From positions 11,838,646 to 11,902,645 of the forward strand of contig BROE01000007.1 in NCBI GenBank assembly GCA_036571765.1: 64,000 bases of DNA. Direction: 5' to 3'. Below are positions 11,100 through 20,942 of this stretch, in pieces; the stretch's first letter is position 1, and every line of letters starts with the position of its first letter. Below the pieces are notes generated by a model, which saw only the letters and a list, made by a program, of their open reading frames with translations, searched no databases and was not told the DNA's origin. A program made the position numbers and the translations under genes. The stretch comes from Plecoglossus altivelis (taxonomy: Eukaryota > Chordata > Actinopteri > Osmeriformes > Plecoglossidae).

Positions 11100-11640
11100 G
11101 GAGAGCGGAGGAAGAAACAAAAAGACAGAGAGAGAAGGATAAAGATGGTGACTGAGGACCCAAGGGAACAGACATGCAAAGCACTGAGAGGAAAAAAGAA
11201 TTGAGCAACCAGTGCTGAAGGGCCAGTTAACACAGACCAGGCGGAAAGAGAGAGAGAGAGAGAACAAGAGAGAGATACATAGAGAAAGAGAACAACAGAG
11301 AGAGAGAACAAGAGAGATAGACACAGAGAGAGAACAACAGAGCGAGAGACAGAGAGAGAGAGAGAGAGAACAAGAGAGAGAGAGAGAGACATAGAGAGAG
11401 AACAAGAGAAAAAGAGAGACATAGTGAGAGAACAAGAGAGAGAGACACGCATACAGAGAAAACAAAAGAGAGACAACTAGAGAAAGAAAACAAGAGACAA
11501 AACACGAAAGAACTAGAGAGAGAGAGAACAAGAGAGAGAGAGAGCAATAGAAAAAACAAGAGCGAGACATAGAGAGAGAGCTAGAGGGAGAGAGAAAAAA
11601 GAGAGAAACCAAGAGAAGTAAAAATAAATAGACATAAAGA
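11039..11640. repeat. 600-bp polypurine tract, GAGAGA with ACAAGAGA interruptions
   Basis: The plus strand is nearly all purine with recurrent AGAACAAGAGAGA units. Long Leu/Ser open frames on the minus strand reflect CTCTCT and have no protein resemblance. Confidence 0.9.
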
Positions 11641-12888
11641 ATTAAGTCGAAGGATGCTTCTCGAGGAAAGACTACATTGCAGAGGTGATTTGCACGACAG
11701 CCAATTAATTCCACACGCACATGCACAACCCCTTGTTAAGGACCTGAGTGCATTTATTATGTTCTGAGTTCTCTTCACACACTTCTCATGCAGGCCTACC
11801 TACACTACAGAACCAGTTAATGAACCATTACACTCCAGCAACGCTCTCTGCTTCATTTAACCCTCCTCTGGACTCAACTTTGGCTCCTTTGATGTACAAA
11901 CACATCGACCCCAGCAGGTTCGCTATCTGCCTGCGATGGTGAAGGTGGGCGGTAGCTATACAAAAACGAAGAGCTGGTCGTCACAACCGATCTGCCTAGG
12001 ATCAGCTCTTATTACTACCTGGTTGAGCCAACCCGTCCACCCCCTGACGTCGTCACTGTTGCAGGGGCACTGGAACCGTCCTGTCTAGAGATCCATACCG
12101 ACTCCATCCTGTTGCTCTCTCATACGTGAGTTACCAGTGACTAGCGACACAATCAGGACCATGGACAGCGATGACTGTCCCTGAACCAGGGAGCGTTGGA
12201 GACGCCCCACTGAGAGGCCTAGTTCAAGGAGGGCCGACATACATGAAGCGCCCTCCTCCCTGCCTCCAACGTAACAACATTACGCAACGAGCCCAGTTCA
12301 AAGAGCTTTCCTTTCAATCTTCCTCCTCATCTAAAGACACCCGCTGCTGCTTAGCAGCTACACTCTCCCTTGTGCTAGACCCGTTTCACAAGATCTTTTA
12401 AAGGGAACCTACGGACGGAGCTACCTCTGTTTTCATCGTAAAGATTGTCGGACACGTGAGATACTTTTCATCTCCTTTCCGCAGTCGGTCCAGTTATCCG
12501 GACCGACTGCCTCATTCCAGAACTTGACAGTTCTTGGAATGGGCTGCTGTGTTGTTAAGCTGTCTGGCTCGTTTCTCTTTGTGCATTAAATCCGTTAAGA
12601 GCGACGGAGTGATGCCTTGGTGGCGGCCACATTAGAACGGCTAACAATACCTGTCATCGAGCAAACGTCAATGTCTTCCAGAGAACGGGAGAGGTTTTTC
12701 CAGCTAAGCGCTGTCGGGGCATTCTCAGAGCATTAGGCCTATTTTTAGGAGCACCTCAGGGAATGCAGCCAGTCCAGAGCAGAATGATGGGCTAGTGGGT
12801 AACCTGGTTTTTTCGAAGATACAAAAAGAACCTTGCGAAACTCCAGTGGGAATGAAGACTATGGCCTGAGATGGGTTCACGCGCACGC
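11641..12888. other. Intergenic sequence with a cluster of stem-loops
   Basis: Unique sequence with no supported exon. Near 12458-12541 three short inverted repeats lie back to back, listed separately. Confidence 0.4.
12481..12541. repeat. Two adjacent inverted repeats (stem-loops)
   Basis: GCAGTCGGTCC (12481-12491) pairs perfectly with GGACCGACTGC (12500-12510) across an 8-nt loop. Next, CATTCCAGAAC pairs with GTTCTTGGAATG (one bulged base) across a 6-nt loop. A weaker GAGAT/ATCTC pair lies just upstream at about 12458. No known RNA family was recognised. Confidence 0.6.
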
Positions 12889-13200
12889 ACACACACACAC
12901 ACGCTAGCACGCACTAACGCATGCTAGCACGCACACACACACACACACGCTAGCACGCACTAACGCACGCTAACACACTAACACACACTGGCACCCAGTT
13001 ACACACAAACACCCAGTCACACAGTCACCGTTAAACACAAACACACAGTCACAGTCAAACACAAAGTCACAGACTTTCACAGTTCTGTTTCACGTCGTTG
13101 GGTTCTGCCACACACACAAACACACACTCATGCTCGCCTGCTTTGCACTCCCTCACACACACACTCATGCTACATGCACACTCATGCTACACACACCCTC
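12889..13200. repeat. (CA)n with duplicated GCTAGCACGCACTAACGC blocks
   Basis: CA dinucleotide runs alternate with a block containing GCTAGCACGCACTAACGC, present twice. Degenerate CACACAGTCAC-type units follow. Confidence 0.85.
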
Positions 13201-14015
13201 ATACCACCCCGCTCTTTCTCTCCTTTTACAGATGATATTACATTACGCCTCCGTGGTTGGCTCTGTGCCGTGAGTGGGTAGAGAGAGTCGTCACATTACA
13301 GGGCAGTTACATCACTCTCGCACAATCCCCCATTTCACCAGGTGTTCCTCGCCGACTTAAAACCCACAGACATGCCTCTGTCTCTCCACCCCCCCCCCCA
13401 CTGCCCGCCCCCAGCACAAGCCCCCCCCCCCCCAAGCAACAATCCCTGCAGCACCTCACTCAGACAACAAACAGTTGTAACACCATGTGAACACGTAGCC
13501 AATGAGAATGCAGCAGCGTGGCCGGGCTGTGTCTGCGTGTTGTTGTTACTTCCTGAGAAGCAGGGGGGCGATTGTTCTTCCAGGATGAGTGAGCCCCTCT
13601 GCCTCGTCTATCCAGTCGCCAGGGCTCCGACAGCCGGGAGAGAAGCACAGAGCAGGAGGGTGGCCGGGCTGAGATGGTGGCTGAGCTCACAGAATATGGG
13701 CAGCCAGGGGTCACCGCCCCAGCTTCTAGAGAGGCTACTGTTACGCAATACAGGAGGAAGGAGGAAGAGAAGGTTGCAGAGCTGGAGAACGAAAGGAAGG
13801 GGAAGGGGGGGGCAGGGTGATAGTCAGGGAGTTATTGAAATCGAGGGAGGAGTGGAGAGGAAAATAACGAGGCGAGAGGCAGAGCTAAGCTGTGATATAA
13901 ATGAAAGAGAGAGTAATAGAAAGAGAGCTGAAGTGTACAAAACACGGAGAGCGAACAAGACGAGGAGGAGGGTGAGAGAGAGGTGGGAGAGAGAGGGAGT
14001 GGAGGAGGAAGGAGT
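13201..14015. other. Intergenic sequence
   Basis: It holds two C-rich homopolymer runs (13391-13399, 13423-13433). A 258-codon open frame spans this region into the GA repeat, but it lacks start context, splice pattern and homology, so I do not call it a gene. Confidence 0.4.
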
Positions 14016-14022
14016 GGAGAGT

Positions 14023-14056
<34 letters not shown>

Positions 14057-14104
14057 AGAGAGACAGAGAGATAGATGGAAAAAGAGAGATAGAGAGTGAT
14101 AGAG

Positions 14105-14146
<42 letters not shown>

Positions 14147-14151
14147 GTAGA
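14016..14151. repeat. (GA)n/(GATA)n microsatellite
   Basis: GAGAGA runs interrupted by GATAGATAGATA near 14105-14122. Confidence 0.95.
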
Positions 14152-15023
14152 GTGGTTGAGGGGGTGGCTGTCTCAGCAGGACAGATGTGTGTTTCATCCC
14201 CCAGAGGCTCCTTGTTATCTGCTGAAGGTCAGGAGGGAGCAGCCCTTGGAGGCTGCATTCCTTAGCATGGTCACTGCTTTTGTGTTTGACATGAGAGACC
14301 TTTAAGTCCAGCGCACAGCGCTGCACAGTAGTACACCGCAGCACAAAACCTCAGCCAAATGAAACTGGATCGGACCAGCTGGGTAGAGTCCCGGGGAAAT
14401 GACCGTCGGCTGGACCCGGGCGGCTGTTTGCCGGGGTGAGATTAAAAAGCAGCAGTGCAGCCACACTCGGCAGACTCTTCAACCAAACCCTCTTATCAGT
14501 CAGACCCACTACAAAAGCCACTCCTCGTTTCCAGCCCCCACCCACTCGTCCAGAAGCATGCCCAGGGATCCATTTTGGTTCATTGGATTTTGGTGCTCAT
14601 TTTCAGGTGGATTACTCACAGTCGAAAGCAACACCGGCATTGTCGTTAGTTAACATTCTCATGAGAAGCTAGCCAGCGCTAGCTCCTAAAGTCTACAAAC
14701 GATGTTTACACGTTGGCGGCAACGGACACCAGGAAGAACGGCCCAACGCAGCAACGCCACCGACGGTCGCCGCGTCGCCGCGTGATGTTTCAGGTCTTCC
14801 TACACCGACTCCGACGCTGCCCTTTCTCGACGTTCGCTGGAGCCTGACGCTCGCTGCTTCAGAGCGTTCGTAAGGAAGGCCTGTATGAGGCGGTACATGC
14901 TTGGTCACTTCACGGTCGAAGGGAAAAACGGCGGGCAAGAATCGTGAGATGCGCCTCTGTGGGGATTTGCCGAGGGCAGTGCTGAAGAGAAGCTCGAAAC
15001 GAAAGGGAAGACAGCAGCACCAT

Positions 15024-15072
<49 letters not shown>

Positions 15073-17870
15073 TTCCTGTCTCTCTTGTCTCTCTCTGTTC
15101 TCTGTCTCTCTTTTTATCTGTCCCTCACTTCCTCTCCCCTGCCTTCTTCTCTCTCTTTCGCTTGTCTTCGACCCGTGCAACTCAGCGACCCCTAAAAGCT
15201 GCCCATGAATATTCCAGCAGGTTGTCTCTCCTTCCTCCTCCTCATCAGCTAAATCTGTCCATCCTGTAAGTGGCTTACATAATAATGTAAGTGATGTACA
15301 CATCAATGTTGAATGGCAGGACACCCGCGAGCGTGAACAAGCCGTCCAGACCCTGGAACAAGGCAAGCTCTTACATGCTGGTTAGATGTAGGGTATGTTA
15401 ACATTCTCTCTTGGTGCTGCCAGAGCTTCCAGAGGAGGATGAATAACTTAGGCAAGTCCCCGGTGATGACACCATTGGAGATGGATTGAAAGTGCCCAAG
15501 TGGGTCAGTAAAGGCACCCAGGTACAGAGCGCTGCAGCGTCTAATAGGACAGCAGCTTGCGCGGCAGCTCCAGGAGGTGCACAGTGCGAGCCATGCTCAG
15601 TAAGGTGTGTGGATTCTGGCTCGGCCCATTTCAGAGAGCTGGGGGCTGATTCGGTCGGGAGGGTTTCGGAGTCGGCGGGCGCCATTTTCTGACCAGTTGA
15701 ACGCTGAAAGGAAATGCAGCGGAGGACGAGCCGTGCTTCGACCAGCCGATGCGTCACGCCCCCCCCCCAGCAGGCAGCACTTTCACCAAGAAGCGCTCCC
15801 CCTGTTCGGCATTCAGAGGTGCCAAAGGGCTCTCGCTCTATAATCCATTTAGCGTCAGAAGCCAACTTGTTTGGTTGGTGGAGACCCAGCGCCTGGGAGG
15901 CTGAAGCCACTCTCAGAAGGTCAGCTCCTGCAACTTCCTTCCTGCAGAGTCTTAGTGATGTCAGCAGGAGCAGCTTGATTGGGTTTCCCCACAGCTTGCG
16001 AAGCGCTCGTTAAAACAATGGTATATTTCACGTGACAGACGTACATCCTCCCGGTTCCAGGGGAGCATCGCCGACAAAGCAGCGCATCCATATCTTATAA
16101 GACGTCAATGGTAAACAACACATTTCAGTGGAGCGAAGGCTCCCACGTACTGGAGAATATGCTTCTCCTTTGGAGGATATCTCACGACATACCAGCTGAC
16201 GAGCATGTTTACCCTGCACGAGATGGGGACCTTTATGGCATTCCACAGTGCTTCACTCCACAAGCAGCGCTCGTTGCATTGCCTTCGTCTTGAGTAAACA
16301 GAAGCCTTTACATAAGAACGCTGAGATCCTCTCCAGAGGATCCTGCTCTCCAATTTAAGGGTGAGAAAAGCAAACTCAGAGTGGTTAGTGAGAGGGAGAA
16401 CACGCGGAGCCCCAGAGAGAGACGCTCTGTACAGCGGTGATGTGATTGGTGATTAGCAGGTAGGCTAATGCACTGTTTTAGCTCCTTAATTTAGCTCCTG
16501 CAAACAGGCCCTGGGGCCCTCAGGGCTGCGGCACACAGCCGACGGAGAGCTGAGTAATCAAGTCAGGACTTGCGAAGACCTGAGATGAGAGAGAGAGAGG
16601 CCAGTAGGGAAGGAGAGGGGTGAGGGAGGTGGTGGGTGGGTGCGTCTTTACACGGATTGCAATACCACTCTGCATACCTCCACTGTGATAAAGGCTATAA
16701 GAAAGTTAATAGCATTGTCAATCAAAAGCACTTTGAATTTGTCGTTGGTGGGACTCACAATGCCAGAAATGAATAGCTCAGGATGAGAAAGGTGAAAGCT
16801 GAAGACACGTTTAGCAAAGCTCTGTCAGCTGAAATAATGTTTTCTTTTCTCTATGGTAGAGATTCGGGGAACATATTTTCTTGTTCCATCACATAGCGAG
16901 GGTTCCATCGTTCAGCAAGGAGAAAATATTTTCCTATACTCTGCCACGCTTCTGACAGTATTCAAGAGCATTTGAGATTCTTCAAATATTTGATTGACTT
17001 TGTATCGCGGAAAAAATCTAGTATTTACTTTTCAAAAGCATCTTTTGAAAAAAGAATGTGACAAACGAAGTCGCTTCTCTGTTACACGCGTGACTACACA
17101 GACCTGACCACAACAAAGGAACAATCGTGGTTTCCAACCAAATCCAAAGACACATTGAGCGGCCTGATTTCACAAGTTAAAATATATGGTATTCGACCAC
17201 CGTGGCGCTGTCCACTTTCGATTTGTAAGCCTCTGACTTTCCAGACTATGTAATAGCAAACCCACTTCTACCTACGCGTACATCCATCTGACAACAGTTC
17301 ACCGGCCAATAATACTCATTTATCCTCTCAGTACGTTCTCTGATCCCATAAAGTTTTCATGCGTCTAATCATTTGATTGAATTTATATTATATTATCAAA
17401 GTAGGTCGTTAACAGTGTCTGGCAACATAAAGACCTTAACTGGACGGATGATAAACCTCGTCTGAGGACTTGGGGTATTGTGTGACAACATCAATAAACT
17501 CGTTCTGATCCAGCCTCTTAAACTTGCTGGCATGCCATTGATTAAAGTGCAGGTGCTGAGACAGTCGCTCAGTTTAATATGCCGCTAATGTTATCTACCA
17601 AAGTCCGTCCCCTGAACGCAATAATCTAGGCTACTTATGAACTTGTCCTAAACCAGAGGAGCAAAAGTCGACCCTTCAATGACGTTGACAGTCCCCATTT
17701 ACCTCGACCAAACCTTTTACAGGATGTTTACATTAATTTAAACAATGTGACATGTTTTTCTTGTAAGAGTAACCTACAGGAGCCTCCACGACAAATGCAA
17801 TAAACTGAGACTCTGCAGACAATTTAATCAAATGTGTAGTAATCGTTGATCGATCGTATCTTTTAAATGA
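14152..17870. other. Intergenic sequence
   Basis: Mostly unique DNA, including a (CT)20 run at 15026-15066 and a T/A-rich region at 16680-17700. Small open frames show neither family resemblance nor paired splice sites. No RNA gene was recognised. Confidence 0.4.
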
Positions 17871-17885
17871 GTAACACTCACTTAC

Positions 17886-17979
17886 GTGGCGTGGCACTGA
17901 AGTTGAACGATTTTCTCTTGCCAAGACGACAACTACCTCGAGCTGGTTGGTGCTGATGTTGTCAAAGCTCACGCGCTGC
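17886..17979 (-). other. Candidate minus-strand exon with near-consensus donor
   Basis: On the minus strand a possible acceptor (TTTAAAGCAG|CGC) leads into an open segment reading RVSFDNISTNQLEVVVVLA and on to a donor matching the consensus GTAAGT at 17885. The product is not recognised. It could be a 5' exon of tbkbp1, an exon of an unidentified gene, or chance. Confidence 0.25.
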
Positions 17980-18308
17980 TTTAAAGATGCGCCAGCTTTG
18001 TTCAAGAACAGTGCTCATGTTCTCAAAAGCTGACATACATGGATGCGTGTAACCCCGTACCACATACATCTTTAAATACATATAAATAAACGCCTAAAGA
18101 TCATTTTGCCTAAAAATGTGGCCATTTGTAATGCAATATAAAAACATGGATGTGTAGGCAAGAGAAAGCGCTACCTCACCGTCATGCACAACCTTCCTGT
18201 CTTTTCTGTCCAACTCACGTTATAGCCCTTTCATTCTGTCTAACCTTACCGCACCATTCGAAGCCTGTCACAACTCGCAATTCCTTCTAAAACAGAAACC
18301 ATACTTAC

Positions 18309-18543
18309 ACATCCCTTTGGATCGATCCGTAGATGCCATTGCTCGGGAGGGGGCAGTGCACGCGAGCATTCGCATACGTTGAGTCCGATGCCCAGTTCCG
18401 CCACTGATCGCAACTCCTCTTTCTCCACGGTGTAGCAGTCCTGCCGAGCGCGGTGACCGGAGAGATCAGACTGGTACACTCGCTTCGGTGGATTGTTGTC
18501 GCGGGAATAGGAGCAGACCTTGCGTGCAGTACCGTCACTGACA
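18309..18543 (-). other. Candidate minus-strand exon with near-consensus donor
   Basis: Minus-strand sequence from a possible acceptor (GTGTCAG|TGACGG) stays open for about 77 codons and ends at GGATGT|GTAAGTAT, a textbook donor at 18308. The reading frame is rich in Cys and charged residues (YTVEKEELRSV, EQWHLRIDPKGC) but matches no family I know. Frame 0 would continue into the candidate exon at 17.9 kb. The CpG content is higher than its surroundings, so a promoter-proximal 5' exon of tbkbp1 is another reading. Confidence 0.25.
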
Positions 18544-18559
18544 CATCAGCATCCTCAGA

Positions 18560-19269
18560 GCGTGTTAATAATTTGCAACCTTATGTAAGGCCTTCATGAC
18601 TACCGTTTTAACTCATTTTTATTTTGACCGGGTATACTTTCATTTAGACTATGTGGAGTGTATAAAATAAAGTGAACTTTCCCTGACTTTATAGTATAGT
18701 AGGCTACTCATCATGACTTCATTACACCGTAAACCCTACCTTGAGCGTAGGGCAATAATTACAGGGTATACGGCGGTTAATTTTTTGATCATGTAAAACA
18801 AAATCGCAGTTCTCCTGCCTTGTAAGGACAGCCTGCTCTCTCTGAATGCCTACTGTAGGCTAACTGCTAAGGGGAACACCATGCCAGGGAGGCTAGCGGG
18901 TGAGGAGGGGGAGGCTGACTCCACATGAAGTCTTATACCCCGTGATGCTAGTCTGAGTCCTGATTTGAAATGATCAGTCAAGTGTCAATTCCATCCAAAC
19001 CTGATTCATTTTTTATTTGTATCTTAAAAAATGTCCATCTTTAATCTTTGCGGGCATGGTTCCTGGCATGTCTCCGCCAACAAGCTGCCCTTTGAAGCCA
19101 GGCGCGGAAATAATTCACACCTCTTGATTTTACCCGGTCCAGGGGTTGTCCAGTTCAAGGAGATTAGAATGTGGGAAGGGGTGGGGGGTGGGGGGGTGTA
19201 ACAGCTAGAGAGAGAGAGAGAGAACAGGAGAGAGAGAGATGAGAGAGAGAGAAGAGAGAAGAGAAGAGA

Positions 19270-19327
<58 letters not shown>

Positions 19328-20560
19328 GAGAGTATGATGTGTTTTGCTGAGTACAAATCCTTCCAGAGCCGTACCACCACCATTACAAAACCAATCCCTG
19401 ATTACGTTATTAAAATGTGTCCTCAAGGACCACTTCCACTGTGTTTTTGAATTTGCAGCGGCAGTATCTCATTAACCACACAACCCGACACTACCATTCA
19501 CAATACAGTAGCGGCTGATTGGACCCATGAGTCGGTAAGTGACACCTTAGTTTTGAGTGCAGACTGGTCTCTCCGCTCCCCCTTTCCACAGGAGTTCCCT
19601 GAGTAAGAGTCACCAAGGCACAAAGGCACAGAGAGAATGCCTCTCTCCCATAACTCAGTTACGGCCATGCTTATTTTAAATAGCAGAATGTGTCGTAGGA
19701 GGCTTGATTGCTGACAGCAGGGAATGGAAAAGCACTGGATCCGTTTTGAAAGGTTGAAGAAATCATTTCGAAAAGTATCGAGAGAGGAAAAAAATGATTT
19801 GCATCATTCATGAGTTCTTGATGAGGACTCAGTCATATGCTACTGTACTCTATTGTACTCTGGTCTGCTTCGCTCTGTTCTCCTCTGTTCTCCCACTCCT
19901 CTTCTCTCCAATCATTTCACATCACATGTCTGAAAAAAAACAAGTTTTGTAAGGTTGAAATGGTATTTTCTAATTAACGGTTTCGGAAAAAGCAATGCAT
20001 ATGTGTAGATGTGAGTTTTCAGTAGTGCGAATGTGTGTGAACGTTTCACGTGTGAATATGTATGTTTCATGAGCTGTGTATGCTATGAATATGTATGTTT
20101 CAAACGGCCCCTCATGGAACACCATGTACCCCAACACAGGCATTCATGTTCACAGCGGACAGTTACTAAGGAATTACACTTGGACGGATAATCTCTCTGG
20201 TGTACAAGTACCGGAGGGTAGCAGACGGTGTTCACTCGCCTCTGTGCATACCACCGTTTTGGAAAGAACAAAATGCATCGGACATATAAGTATCAACAGA
20301 AGATCAGGCAACAATGCTTCATTTATACTCCTATGGAACGTGAAATAAATATTTTATATTGACTGTATGGGAAGCTTCGCCTTTGATTTATAATTTAGTC
20401 GTGATGAGACTATAGTTTGATCTTGGTTATCTTTGGCCTATACAAAGTCTACGTCATGCCGAACGTTTTATGTTTGGTTTTGCTTCTTGATGACAAGTGA
20501 GGCCTTGAGACACGTTAACGTGGCTGTTTCCAAACAACCACCATGAATCAACCTCTTTAA
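18560..20560. other. Intergenic sequence upstream of pdk2
   Basis: AT-moderate unique DNA plus the (GA)n tract at 19205-19325. No exon was recognised. It separates the candidate minus-strand exons from the pdk2 promoter. Confidence 0.4.
19205..19325. repeat. (GA)n microsatellite
   Basis: About 120 bp of GAGAGA with a few interruptions, preceded by a G-rich stretch at 19178-19199. Confidence 0.95.
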
Positions 20561-20590
20561 GTTCCAGAGAGCCACTCCTTTTCAATTCCT

Positions 20591-20631
20591 ATTGGTTGAT
20601 GCCGGTGGAGAAAAAAATCGAATACTATTGG
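20591..20631 (+). promoter_or_regulatory. Putative pdk2 promoter: two inverted CCAAT boxes
   Basis: ATTGG, the reverse of CCAAT, occurs in CCTATTGGTTGAT (20591-20595) and CTATTGGCTACC (20627-20631), 36 bp apart and about 200 bp before the pdk2 start codon. No good TATA box is at the expected distance. Paired CCAAT boxes bound by NF-Y are typical of TATA-less housekeeping promoters. The start site is not determined. Confidence 0.45.
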
Positions 20632-20824
20632 CTACCATATAGAAGCTATATTGTAGCTGCAGTAGACGTTGATAATAGAATCTTTTAAATACAGTATTCT
20701 TAAATCCTAGCTAAGGAGTTTGTTATCCTTGGCATTACGAGTTTACCCTCGGCATCAACATTTAAACATGTTTCAAAGACGACTCGTTATCGGCGCTCAA
20801 AACGCTGCATTACAAACGATAACA

Positions 20825-20942
20825 ATGAAGTTCGTGAGATGTATTATGAAGAATGCAGCTTTGACAAATATTCCTAAACATGTCGAATATTATGCCAAAT
20901 TTTCGCCTTCACCGCTCTCTATGAAACAGTTTATCGATTTTG
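20825..20942 (+). CDS. pdk2: pdk2 exon 1 (start)
   Basis: The ATG at 20825 has A at -3 and opens MKFVRCIMKNAALTNIPKHV, then FSPSPLSMKQF, matching the usual PDK start. The donor is G|GTGAGT. An in-frame ATG at 20768 could add 19 residues (MFQRRLVIGAQ...). Confidence 0.85.

Noticed and set aside
10995..11726. Leu/Ser-rich minus-strand frames resembling membrane proteins
   Set aside because: They are translations of CTCTCT in a polypurine tract, not hydrophobic helices of a real protein.
13342..14118. 258-codon plus-strand open frame
   Set aside because: It begins without a proper ATG, crosses C homopolymers and ends inside a (GA)n repeat. Composition is repeat-driven and no family was recognised.
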